From Pampus argenteus (Eukaryota; Chordata; Actinopteri; Scombriformes; Stromateidae): a stretch of 64,000 nt of DNA. Positions 32,985 through 43,624 of the stretch are shown piece after piece (within the stretch, counting starts at the first letter, position 1; every line of letters begins with the position of its first letter). Where the stretch lies: assembly GCA_036937835.1 (NCBI GenBank), contig CM072881.1:6556501-6620500 (forward strand). Reading direction: 5' to 3'. The notes beneath the pieces are model-generated. The model was not told where the DNA came from. It worked only from the letters and a program-made list of their open reading frames with translations, and searched no databases. A program made the position numbers and the translations under genes.

Positions 32985-34325
32985 AGTGTGTGGGTGTGAG
33001 TTAGCGAACCAGCCTCTGCCTGCGCTGAGAAGCAGAAACCCACTCTGGTGCCCAACTCAGCAGAAGAAACACAATGAAAACATTCAGCTGTGCTCCTCGA
33101 GATTGTTTTTGGCTACAGAAACCCTGTCGGAGGAAACACAAGCCCGCCTCTATACTACTTTGTGTCTGCTGAAACGTATGGATTTTTTTTTTCCTGTCTG
33201 CGGCTGAGGTTGTGCAGCATGCCAAATAATATTCAATTAAAACTCCATTTTATAGCACGCAATTGCGACAATTTTGTGCACCCGATCTTGACGAGGAAAT
33301 GTCACTAATTGCTTAACTTTTATTATTGATACAGTATTTCATGTTTTAAGAGGGTTTTTGGCACGGCTAGTGTTAGTGATGGTGACGATGGTGGAAAATC
33401 AAACCTACGCTTTGGTGCTTTTCAGTCTGCTAGGGCCTTGTCCTGGGCAACATTGTGGTTATATCCCAGTCCATAGAATGTGGTGATTAGTTTGTCTTAG
33501 ATGACCGCTGACCAGAGGAATCCACAGGAGTTCCAGTAAGTGGAGCTTTAAGACACTGAGGAGAAGATTAGTGTTACATTTCACAGTGAACCACCTGTCT
33601 GTCTGCCTGCACACACTCCTTTTTTTTTCTTCTTCCTCTAGCTACCTGTCTCACAGTCAGGGATCCCACAGGCTTGTAGCTTCTTCTGCCAACAAGCATC
33701 TCTGCCTGGGTGTTTTTATGCTGATGTTCTGTGTTTTGTACTTTACTTTTCTTACAGGATTTGATTTTCTTACATTTAAGTAACGATAAGTTGCAGTCAT
33801 GTGATGAGTTGTTCTTTAACAAAGAACAGAAGTCTTCACCTCTATAAAACTACTTGGAACCGACACACATTTAACACAAGTTGAACTGGAGGACAGTCAG
33901 AATATATTTAAACCTGACCTGAAGGACTTTCAACCGGATCCATTAGACCTGAGTGCAAGCAGCATGGTGTTCCTCTAATTAATGAGCTGCAGCAGTTGAA
34001 AAAAAAGTACATCAGTGATATGCAGTCAGGGGAAAGAAAAATGGGAATAAAAAATAAATTAAATGATTATATTTATTCAGTAATGTATGCTTTACAACTA
34101 TTTACATTTAAATTCACTATTTTTGGATGTTTTTCGAACTGAATTTTCAAATTTAACATTTAGATACTAAGAAGAGACGTGCAGTGATTAAAATATTCAA
34201 CCACTTGTACTATATAAGCTTATTGTACATAATGTATCTGATCTATATGATGTACAGTGTGTTTTTTTTTATCAACAACTGTATGTGTGTAACATGTTTT
34301 TTGTTTTTTGTCATTAAACGCCTGT

Positions 34326-34570
34326 GAAGAGGCACTATGTGAGGCACGCGGTTCTCCTGCCTCATGCTAGGGGGCGCTGCTGTTCCCAGAGATTACGACG
34401 CCGCGGCTAAAGAATAATAGAAGTAGTGGCGGCAAGCTAACAGTAAACAGTTAGCTACAGTAAACAGTTAGCAAGTCAAGTGCAACCGTCCAGTTATTCT
34501 AACTTCGTTTTTTTTAATGGAGGACTACGTTTCCATGCGCAGGAACTTCATTTACAAGTAAAGGTAAGAC
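34326..34570 (+). other. CpG-rich block with CTCF-like core and 17-bp tandem repeat
   Basis: The region stands out from its AT-rich surroundings: CACGCGG, GGGGGCGCTG, ACGACGCCGCGG and GTGGCGGC within 110 bp. CTAGGGGGCGCTG (34367-34379) resembles the core of the vertebrate CTCF motif. At 34440-34473 a 17-bp unit (ACAGTAAACAGTTAGC plus T or A) is repeated twice. A Kozak-poor ATG (34518) opens a short frame, MEDYVSMRRNFIYK. It could be a decayed promoter and first exon, or the 5' end of an unrecognised repeat abutting the LINE fragment downstream. Confidence 0.35.
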
Positions 34571-34679
34571 GACAATAACGTTTTTTGTGCTTTTTTCTGT
34601 GCTGCAGTTTGTATGTGGGAAAAAAAATGTTGAAATGAACCGTTAATATATTTTAAACAAAACAGTTAACGGTTCATAA

Positions 34680-35405
34680 CGGTTGTCTGAATGTAAAGTA
34701 GTGGTAGGTGAGAGGGTAGCCAGACAGCATAGGGTGGTGGTGTGTAGGATGACTCTAGTAGTGAGACAGATGAAGAAGGCAAAGGTGGAGCACAGGACGA
34801 AATGGTGGAAGCTGAATAAGGATGTTGCAGGACTTTTAGGAAGGAGTTGAGGGTGGTCAGGATGGGTGCTTCCAGACGACTGGACAACTGCAGCTAATGT
34901 GAGACAGGTAGGAGTGTATTTGGTGTGTTATCTGGAAGGAAAGTAGATAAGGAGACTTGGTGGTTAGCTAAGAAGAAGTGGGACACTGAGAGGCCTGAAG
35001 ATAGTAGGCAGGAGTACAGGGAGATGCAGCGTAAGGTGAAAGTAGAGGTGGCAAAGATTAGTAAGGATGAAGAGTGGAAAGTCCCTCGGTCCTGATGATA
35101 TACCTGTGGAGGTATGGAAGTGTCTAGGAGAGGTGGCAGTAGAGTTTTTGACTGGGTTGTTCAACAGGATCTTGGATAGTGAGAAGATGCCTGAGGAATG
35201 GAGGAGAAGTGTGATGGTGCCCATCTTTAAGAACAAGGGAGATGTGCAGAGTCGTGGCAACTACAGAAGCTAGACTAAGGGTAGAAGTGAGCATTTGTGA
35301 GCAGCAGTATGGTTTCATGTACTACAGATGCAGTATGTGCTTTGAGGATGTTGATAGAGAAGTACAGAGAAGGTCAGAGGGAGCTGCACTGCACAGAGCT
35401 AGAAG
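34680..35405 (+). mobile_element. RTE-type LINE fragment, internally deleted
   Basis: Upstream sequence (34690-35060) keeps phrases such as GAAGAAGTGGGACACTGAGA and GCGTAAGGTGAAAGTAGAGG, matching the region between endonuclease and RT in fish RTE-like LINEs as I remember them. The RT fragment at 35067-35273 follows after an internal deletion. A further deletion follows it, because the sequence jumps to GTGAGCAGCAGTATGGTTTC and GATGTTGATAGAGAAGTACA, which belong further along the RT gene. Neither the 5' end nor the 3' tail is present. The clade call (RTE, Rex3-like) is from memory. Confidence 0.7.
35067..35273 (+). pseudogene. LINE reverse transcriptase fragment (RT domain 1-2 region)
   Basis: The 68-residue frame reads SGKSLGPDDIPVEVWKCLG, continues FLTGLFNRILDSEKMPEEWR, and ends with VPIFKNKGDVQSRGNYR before a stop. 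The GPDDIPVE motif and the MPEEWRRSVMVPIFKNKGD block correspond to the start of the RT fingers region in non-LTR retrotransposons. The catalytic FADD motif is absent from this copy. The initial Met is incidental; the frame is an interior piece of a much larger protein. Confidence 0.85.
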
Positions 35406-37370
35406 ATGTTAACTGTTATCAATTAAATGGTGAATAAGCTACATCGTAGGGTTCATATGTTTGTAAATCTGACTAATGATGCCAGTGCCTCACCAGCCAT
35501 GAACCTCACCACACGTCACTGCAGTACATGTTATATTTCCCTGCACTTTTGCACTTTACAGTTCACACTTCCCTGTTGTGCCTCAAAAACACATTTTTGT
35601 CCCATAACGATGCCATGGTGTGATCAAAGCTGATAGTGAGGCTGCTCGGATGCACTCTCCATCCCTTTGGTACCACATGTATTGACACACAGACTGTCAG
35701 CTGTCACTGAAGCAAAGATGTGAACCAGGGGTTGACAAGTGAGGTTGTTTGTGCTTATTTGACAGTTGTTTGTGCTTATTTGACAGCTCTTCTTAGATCT
35801 TAGAACTCACCATATCATATTTTCTTCTTGTCTTTGTACATTTAGATTCATATTAGAGCAGTTTTTTTTGGTTAATTTGAAACATTTTCAACTCGTGGAG
35901 ATGCAAACCTTGATACATTGGTGCTCACTCGCATTCATTTTCCATTGTGTTAATATATAATGATGCCTAGTCTAAAATGCACTTTGTATTCTCCATGAGC
36001 ACACCTTCAGCCTGCTCCGATTAATTACGCTGCTTACTGTAGCTTTTTATGGACTCTGTGTGGTAGAGCTGATCTGTTGGTCATTGCCCTCGTCTCACCA
36101 GAGCAGGATTATTCCAGCTGAATTGGAGACATCCCCGTTTTCCCCAGTCTGATCCAGTACTGGGCCTCATTACCTGTACCTGTCTGTCTGTACGTAGGTT
36201 TGTCCATCTGAATGTCTGACAGCTTCTCCTCCACCGCCGACTGCTATTCAGGATTAATGAGAGCCAATGAAAGCAGCCACCCCCCCCCCGTCCCCTTCCT
36301 CTCCTGTTCTGCCCCTGCCCAGTCAAAGCAAAAGCCAAGGCCGGCCGTAGGCCTCATTACTAAAAGCAAAGGCCAGGACTCAGGCCCTGTCTGTACAAAC
36401 ATGCAGCGACGGAGTTAGGAGGGAAAGGGAAACCGGCTCGCGGGGGGATGAGGTTTCAATAAACGTCAGCCAGCGTCGGCTCTGTTTGGACTGCAAATTA
36501 TTGCTGGCTGATGCTCTTATTATTTTACAACCAAAGATCGCTGTCAAGAGAAAGGTAGAAGAGGAGGGAAAGAGAAAGAGAGAGGGAGGGGGTAGGAGGG
36601 AGAAAAAAAAAACACTGGAAGGGCGCCTAAGGGGAAAAAGGGTTAGTGAATACTATAATAATCTTTAAAAATATTACTGGAGCAGCCACAGCTTAAGCTA
36701 AGAATAGGCTGGAGAGAGCAAAGTGCCTGTGGATGATTTCAGTGTAGATATGAGAAGTCGACGGAGGAAAAGCGTAAGCAAAAAAAAAAAAAGAAGGAAA
36801 AGAGAAGAAAAAAGCAAGTGAGGGAGAAGGAGAGGAGAAAACGGGAAGGCCATGTGAGAGGGTTATAAAATCAACACCTTCAGTAAACATAAATTACAGC
36901 TGCCTCATTACTTCTGCAGGGGAAAAAAAAAAACCCCACAACATTTTTGACTGCGGTGAAATTTCCTTAAAATCCAAATGTGTAATGGTCCATCACCCAT
37001 ATGCTCAAACAAGTGAGGAAAGTACAATTAAAATCATCAACAGAATTCACCGTTATCCATCATTCACAGAGACATCCTGCACAGGTGCTGCATGGACCAA
37101 ATTAACACTAAAAGCAACTCAAGCTTCTGTTGCTGCTGCTCGCGGTGGGAACTGCATCCGTTCACAGCTTAATCTGGGAAAAGACACCGAGTGTTGTCTC
37201 TGTAATGCAACTCAAGTTTGTCGGCCGTGTGAATGAGATACAGGTGCGCACTTTCTCTTTTCTACGCCACAGTTTGCACAAACCATTTCTTGTAGATTCA
37301 AAAAGTGCTTTTAAAGAATACTTTTTTTTATTTTTATTTTTTTTAGCCATGCCCACAGCATAGTTTATAT
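35406..37370. other. Gene-free stretch
   Basis: No gene supported. A perfect 21-bp tandem duplication lies at 35745-35786 (unit TTGTTTGTGCTTATTTGACAG). Purine-rich tracts occupy 36540-36615 and 36775-36850. The interval 36000-36420 is less AT-rich, with a TTAATTACG core and C-runs; it might be regulatory, but nothing decisive is visible. Confidence 0.55.
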
Positions 37371-37374
37371 GACA

Positions 37375-37585
37375 GTTGGGATGTATCCTAACGACTTTGG
37401 TGATCTCCTGACTTTGCCTCTGGTACCACCATGATGTTTGCTTCATGTTTTTGGTTCATGTCTAGACATCTGTGTGATGGATTGCCACAACATTTGGTTC
37501 AGACATTCATATCCCCCCTCAGGATGAATTTCCATTGCCATCATCAAGTTTATGACTAAAATACCTGCAAAACCTCATTTCCAGA
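37375..37585 (-). repeat. Dispersed fish repeat, copy 2 (opposite orientation to copy 1)
   Basis: Motifs on the plus strand are CTAACGACTTTGGTGATCTC, CACCATGATGTTTGCTTC, GATGGATTGCCACAACATTT and CCCCTCAGGATGAATTTCC. Their reverse complements belong to the same remembered percomorph repeat as 6805-7065. Non-coding and diverged. Confidence 0.6.
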
Positions 37586-40500
37586 GCAGAGATGCTTTTT
37601 TTTTATTCCTGTGTCTCTAAATGAGAAATGTGAAGGATTGATTTGAATGATGCGCAGAAGTCAAAGATGAGTCTTTTTTATTAAATTTAGCTTTACAGTA
37701 CAAATAACTATTGACACATAAGTATTGCTCTATAGCCCACAGAGAGACTATGTAAGCTCTGTCATCACTAAGCAGCTTTAACAAACTCCTTACGTTCTTG
37801 TAGACATATAGTTGCAACAGATTTGTGGCACTCTTTCAGGCCGCTGTGGTCATTATCATTTGATAGCTGCTGACATTTAACAGGCATCTATGCTGGCTAA
37901 TACGTTTCTGTGTGCATGTGTACAAAATCATCTGATCCAGACTTGAAAATTGTCACGCTGGAGACGCATAGGATAATTCTATATTTCTACCACTGTACTT
38001 CATCATCTGTGTGTGTGTGTGTGTGTGTGTGTCTGTATGTAGGGGTGTTAAGATTTTAATGCATTCGTGCGTGTATCCCCACTTTTGTAACACCCTCCTC
38101 CCTAAAATAGGTTTAAAAAGTCATCTAGCTGACGGGGGAAAGCAGTTTTCTTACCTCAATAAAATTATCTCGGGTTTTAGTGTTTGTCTAGCACTCTTGT
38201 ACCCATTTAATATTCGAGCACGCTCCTCCACTCTGGGTTAGAAAGAAGGGGGGGAAAAAAAAGGTGTAACTTATAATAGGCATGGTCTCACTGGCAATTC
38301 CTGCAGCTGAATTAAAATGCAACATTATATGGCTTGGCCAAGGTTAGTCCGTGTTAGCCGGGGTGCTGTTATGGGCACTTTTCGAGCCTCTCAATTGAGG
38401 TAATAAATTGAGTCTGATGGCTAATTTTAGGTGAAACACAATACCTCTGGCTAAACTATGAGCCAGAGGGGACCATTTAATCAAAATATGTCTGGCACTG
38501 TCGCCAATATAGAAACAAGCTGAAAAAAAAAAAACATTTCGGAGTAAATGTATATTTTACAGACATTTGTTTTAAGGGATACTGTAGCCTCTGTCAGTCA
38601 AGTGGAAAGAGGTAACAAACTGTGGGAGGTAAAAAAATATGATTTTAAATGCTAAATATCCATTTGGCTGGTAGAGTACTTAAAGTTTGATTTCATTTAG
38701 CTTTAGCCAGTAGAGAAAATAGCTGTATGTATACATATGTATTTCTCAGAATATTCATACTTTATATAAATAATATGTAAGCATTCCTTGCATATGAATT
38801 TCAAAGCTAATTCGTATTGCAGTCACAGCATACCAGGAAGTGATATATGATGTGTTTATAGTTTGATAAATTCAACAGATATCGGTAAATTGTGCCAATC
38901 CGCTATGTTCCCCTACAATCGCTAAATCGTCCTCTGAAAGTGTCTTTCACTTAGCAGAGGAGGGTAAAGGGCTCCAAAGCAACGTGCAGTTCGCAGCCTT
39001 CACAGCCTGCCAAGAGCCACATCTCCGAGCCGCAATCAGTGACACTCACAATAAACGGCCTGATCTTTAATCATTAGGCGAGGAATGCGCTGCGGACGTC
39101 TCTAATCTGCTCCCGTGGCCGCTGAGAAGTCGCACGGCACGCAGAGTGGAAGCCGTGAACTCTCTGTGTCAGCTGCAGGGTTTCGGTGGCAGACCAGAGA
39201 GGGGTAACGTTGCATAGCAGGAGGCCTCAGCATGCCAGTGCAATTAATGTATTGTCTTACTTAATAAGCTGTAAATGTTGGAATGATTAGTGAAGACTGT
39301 GGTGTGCACTCTGGGGTCGGTGGGAGGATTAGTTACCAAAGTGTTGAGGAACTCGCTTAAACCTGCTGCTGAGGTGGACGAAATGATTAAAAAAAAAAAA
39401 AAATGTGATTCTACACTAGATATAGAATTATTATCGTCAGGTTGAATGTTTGCACTTAAAAATGTTCAGTGCTGGTTTAGCTTGATTCCCATGCAGCTAA
39501 TCACTTCTAAAAAAAAAAAAGGGAAACTCTCAATCCCATAAACCATTTGGTTGGTCATCATTAAAGAATAAAGTCTGATCGTATTTTATGTTTTCTAATT
39601 GTCGCCAAAGGAAAAGACCAAAATCACCAGTTAATTTAATTATACTAAAGATATATATATAGTCAAAGCCTCATATATCTTATTCCTCCATGCAATAGGG
39701 TTCCCCTGTTGTCCAAAAGCTATTAAAACCACACCAGTGAGTCACAGTTTACAAAGATACATTTTCAGTAGAAACGAACAGACAGCCACAGACAGGCTGG
39801 TGAGGTCAGACAGTATTTAAAGATGAACTAACACATTGTTGGTTTTGGTCTTTTCATGGGACTTGTTGACAATAACAAAAATATTTTAAAAAAACTCAAG
39901 ATTTTCACAATAAAGTCAAATTTTACATTCTAATCAATATCCCAGAATCTCTAAATATACCAAACACAGCATGTTAATGATGCACAGATCATATAGTATT
40001 TCACATCGGATGCAATGTTGCAGCTATAAAAGAATATTTTAGATTTAATTATTTTATTTTATGCAAGTACAACAAACAACAACATATGTTATAATAAATA
40101 TTATAAGAGAAAAGTAATTGGACATTAGAGCCCAAGCATTTTACTAGACATTGACCATATGCATTACATTCAAACTGCCAATTACAGTTTGGCAAATGGG
40201 TAATAAATTGCGAGTCTGGTGAGATTTTGAGCTGTAAAGATTTAACATATCAGCTGGCAAAGTTGTTAAAATATTTAACCCTAATAACACAGCGCAGACA
40301 TAAATGAACATTCAAAGCTCATCGACATGTGGTATACTTTATGTTGATTTGAAGTAAGTCACGAAGCATGGATGATGTGGCCTTGCTAAACAGGCATTTC
40401 ACCGGGCACCAGACTGTATTCCATGTCATGAAACTGTACCCGAGTAAAGCGCCTCTGTAACTACACTACACACGAAGGAGCTGGAACCACAGCATCCATA

Positions 40501-41494
40501 CGGTCATATGGATGTGCGGACGACGTGGAAACACAATATGACAGTGATTATATTTTTCATACCTTTTACGAAATAATCAAATTATCGCCAACCTCCTTTT
40601 GAGTAAATACTACTCGCAGCAAAGCAAACAGGAAGAGGCCTGTGTGCCTTTTTTTTTTTTGAGAAAATATTTCTCTGGTGAAGAAATTAGCCACAATCGA
40701 GTGGTTATAATGATTTTTTTATTTTCTTCTTAAACATTTATAATTGCATCCAGAGGCGTGTGTGTGTGTGTGTGTGTGGAGCAGTTGCCCCCATGCCACA
40801 TTATTGTTGCAAGAGTAGGGTCAAGTGTAAGCTATCATCTCTTTCACTTAATGTATTATATAATTATGGAACAAAACCTTTCTAAACAGTTCCCCCTGAG
40901 CATGAAAACACAACAGCTGCATCTATAGTCTTTGTACAAAAAAAACAAAACCTAAAAAAAACAACTAAAAACAAGTGCATCTCTTTGAAAACTATCTAAC
41001 AGCGAGCCTCCTGCTGTACTGTGTATTTATATGTCGAGTTGATTTGCTTTATGGAAAACATGAAGAGATTATTGGAAGGCTTTGAATCAAAGTAACACTA
41101 GAGACACTCACTGAAGCCACTCAATACACACTGCAGGAACCGCAGGTTGGAGCCCCTCAGGCTGTGGTGAGTTTATGGCCTGTTGTGACGTATAAAAAGC
41201 CAGCGGCTCCTTAGTGTTTCTTTACTCCTGATTGAGTTTTAATTGATTTCTCATAGGAATGTGGTTCATTCTTGTCATTGACAAGGAGTCTTTTGGGTTT
41301 TTAATTTGCAGATTTATCCCTCAAGTCTGTGATTATTACAATTATGTGGTTTTTGTAATTGGTGGATACCAAGTTGATGTTTCTTTTTTTTTTTTTTTTC
41401 GGGGTGGGCATTACTTTGAATTACCGAATGCTGCCAGGGACAATGAGGCTGTCCCGGGTGGGGTTTGATAAATGGGCTCACTTGTGGTTGAACC

Positions 41495-41496
<2 letters not shown>

Positions 41497-41530
<34 letters not shown>
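41497..41530. repeat. (TG)n microsatellite
   Basis: Perfect TG array of about 17 units. Confidence 0.94.
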
Positions 41531-41531
<1 letters not shown>

Positions 41532-41661
41532 CTCATGTACAGTTCGAGCATGTTTATTCATATTTCTGCATCCTGTATGTCCACTGTGTGCGTGCCGACC
41601 GCAGCGCCGCCACTGCCTTGCTGTCTGCTTGCTGGTGTAATGTGTGTTTATGTTTACTTAA

Positions 41662-41695
<34 letters not shown>
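41662..41695. repeat. (TG)n microsatellite
   Basis: Perfect TG array of about 17 units, 130 bp from the previous one. Confidence 0.94.
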
Positions 41696-41697
<2 letters not shown>

Positions 41698-42504
41698 TTA
41701 TGGAGTGACTGTGATGTGGAGCACCTGCCCTCTCCGCCCAGTCATGCTGCTGGGTGGCGGCTACTGAGCTGGAACCTTCCGGATGACATCATCAAACGGT
41801 GACAAGGCAGACAGGTCAGGGCGCCTGTGGTTGTTGCTGGAAAAAGCTACTCCCCAAAGTTTGTTTGTGTGTTTGACTACTCACATGCTATGGTTGTATA
41901 TTGATTTTCATATTGATTTTCATATTATCTGATCAGCAGCTAGCATTATTAAGGTCTTATGGTATTTACCATATTTTCCGGGCTATAGAGCGCACCTAAA
42001 TATAAGCCGCATCCGGACTATAAGCTGCCGATATCCATGCTGAGAAATAAGTTATTTAGACAGAAAGATTTTGTACCATAAGTGTTTATTTATATACCTT
42101 ACCGGTTGTTTCTGATCAGTGCCGCAATAAAAGTAGCAATAAACGCGGCAATAGAAGTGCTGATAAACAAAACAGAAAAGTCATTGATGGTTTTATTCAT
42201 CTTCCCTCTGTGCACTAAAACTAAGTTACTTTATTTTTCTTCCTCCTGCGTACTGAAACCATTAAACACCAAATCACTGTCACCGATTGTTCCTGCACAC
42301 TGTTAAAGTGCAACTGCGCAACTATTAAAGTCGCTTTATTCTCCCATGCACTGAAGCCACACGTCACTATTTATCTTCTTCCTGAGCATTTAAAAATAAT
42401 GAACACCATACCACTGTCACTTCATTTCTTCTGTGTACCGAAGTCCCTGAAGTCGTCCTCTTTAGTGTTGGAGTTGAAGAGCGTCAGATAATCTTCATCA
42501 CATT

Positions 42505-42643
42505 AACGGCTGCACGTAAGCTTGCCGTTAATGAATCTATGGCATAGATTCATTAACGGCAACCTGTTTCCTTCACTGATAACCAGATCGATGGCATTCA
42601 ACTTAAAATCTGCATCATAGGAATTGCTTTGTGGGTTTTCCAT
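42505..42643 (-). pseudogene. Pogo-type transposase N-terminus (truncated)
   Basis: From the ATG at 42641-42643 (complement) the frame reads MENPQSNSYDADFKLNAIDL and then VISEGNR. This matches the start of the Brinker-type helix-turn-helix that binds terminal repeats in pogo-like transposases (pattern YDADFKLKAI...GNRAAA). After GNR the frame is broken, and the next motif, VNESM, appears in another frame within the palindrome at 42522-42562. The CENP-B-type HTH and the DDE domain are absent. Confidence 0.7.
42522..42562. repeat. 41-nt palindrome, 20-bp arms, 1-nt spacer
   Basis: TTGCCGTTAATGAATCTATG, one G, then the exact reverse complement CATAGATTCATTAACGGCAA. A third piece of the same unit, CATTAACGGC, lies at 42501-42510, giving nested hairpins. 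Confidence 0.95.
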
Positions 42644-43129
42644 TTTGAGGGGGTGAGGGTGTAATAATATAATATACCTGTGACACACACACACACTGTG
42701 GAATGAAGAAAAATTTATAAAAAAGCTGCATCTCTGTATAAGCCGCATGGTTCATGGGGCGTGGGGGGGTGCATTGAGCAAACATTGGGAGAATGCATTC
42801 AGAATGCATTCAGTTTTTTTTACATTACATTTAGCTGACATTTTTACAAATTGGAATAATTAATTATCTGAATTGGAGGACAATTTTGGTGATCGTTTTG
42901 GTTCCATATCTGGTGTTGTGCATGCGTTAAAAGTAACGAATTTCAGCTATGAACAGCAAGTAAAACTGAAACAGGAACATAAACTTGAACACGATAAAAC
43001 TGAACCAGGAACATGAAATCAACATGCACAACACAATAGGAATAGGTGCTGAAACAAATGAAAGGTCTAATTTTATAATGGCATAATAAGTCGATTACAT
43101 TTTAATGTGAGCCCTGTGCTTGTTTTTCT

Positions 43130-43624
43130 GCAGCTAGAATGTCCCATCTGGGGGTGATGTTGGACAGTGACACTCGTAATGTATTTGAAATATCCAATCA
43201 GTTTCTCAATTTTGTTTTTGTCACTGTCATTGCAGAAAATCCGGCCTCGCACAGATAAGTTGTTGGGAAGGGCAGCAATGTTTTGAGGGCTTTTACAGCT
43301 ATTTCTGGATATTCACTTTTGGCGTTTACCCAGAACGCAGGCAGAGAGATTGTTTGGTCAAATGTAGTCTTAAGACCGCCGTCATTTGCCAGCTCGATCA
43401 GCTGCGCTTCCTCCTGAACGGACAGGTGGTCGGGAATTGTTCCAAATGGATTGCGGACCCATTCATTCTTATCGCGCGGATCTCGGGTGGCTCTCTTTCC
43501 TTTTTTTGGAAAAGACATTTTTTTTTTTATTTTAATTTTTTAAATTTCCCCCCAATGTCACGACCCGGTTCGGAATGTCTCGCGGACCGGTACCGGGTCG
43601 CGACCCGGTGGTTGGGGACCGCTG
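43130..43624 (-). mobile_element. hAT DNA transposon, deletion derivative
   Basis: The right end on the plus strand reads GGTTGGGGACCGCTG and stops at 43624. The complement begins CAGCGGTCCCCAACC, a hAT terminal repeat as I remember it from fish, followed by a GC-rich self-complementary stretch (GGACCGGTACCGGGTCGCGA). The would-be 8-bp target duplication is CCTTAGTA (43625-43632). The left end was not found, so the element is truncated or its boundary is diverged. Inside, on the minus strand, only the transposase C-terminus remains and directly follows the 5' terminal region, showing that the main coding part was deleted. Confidence 0.75.
43198..43518 (-). pseudogene. hAT transposase C-terminus (hATC dimerisation domain)
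   Basis: The 106-residue open frame contains FWVNAKSEYPEIAVKALKTL and then LPFPTTYLCEAGFSAMTVTK, the diagnostic hATC block of hAT transposases (the A..L..P.TY.CE..FS pattern). The same domain is found in domesticated hAT proteins such as the SCAND3, FAM200 and ZBED5 group, to which it looks closest. The BED finger and the catalytic residues upstream are missing. The apparent Met start is near the deletion junction and need not be a real start. After ..KLRN a stop interrupts a few residues before the expected end. Confidence 0.85.

Larger units (their letters stand above)
30201..34325. other. Gene-free stretch
   Basis: No gene supported. It holds a poly-G tract (30809-30831), a 62-bp CT array (31009-31070), a TA array (32957-32984), a poly-T run (31619-31637) and otherwise AT-rich unique-looking sequence. 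Confidence 0.6.
37590..41966. other. Gene-free stretch
   Basis: No gene supported. It contains TG arrays (38010-38032, 40758-40778, 41497-41530, 41662-41695) and poly-A or poly-T runs. A CRE-like TGACG directly precedes TATAAAAA at 41186-41198, which could be a minor promoter. The interval 38300-38470 is non-repetitive with TTGGCCAAGG and TCAATTGAGG palindromic cores. Confidence 0.55.
41969..42760 (-). mobile_element. Pogo-type DNA transposon, deletion derivative
   Basis: The left end starts after a TA with CCATATTTTCCGGGCTATAG and continues with the subterminal pattern TATAAGCCGCATCCGGACTA, TAAGCTGCCG, typical of the pogo/jerky branch of Tc1/mariner elements in vertebrates. The right side has GTATAAGCCGCATGG, but the final terminal repeat is missing, so this end is truncated. 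The minus strand carries the N-terminus of the transposase (about 42505-42643) and an acidic C-terminal tail (reverse reading near 42430-42500, with DEDYLTLFNSN), with the whole catalytic domain gone. It contains a striking 41-nt palindrome. Confidence 0.75.

Noticed and set aside
34333..34371. GAGGCACGCGGTT resembles part of miR-124
   Set aside because: The similarity is about ten bases and does not extend through the mature sequence; the surrounding hairpin has only a 7-8 bp stem.
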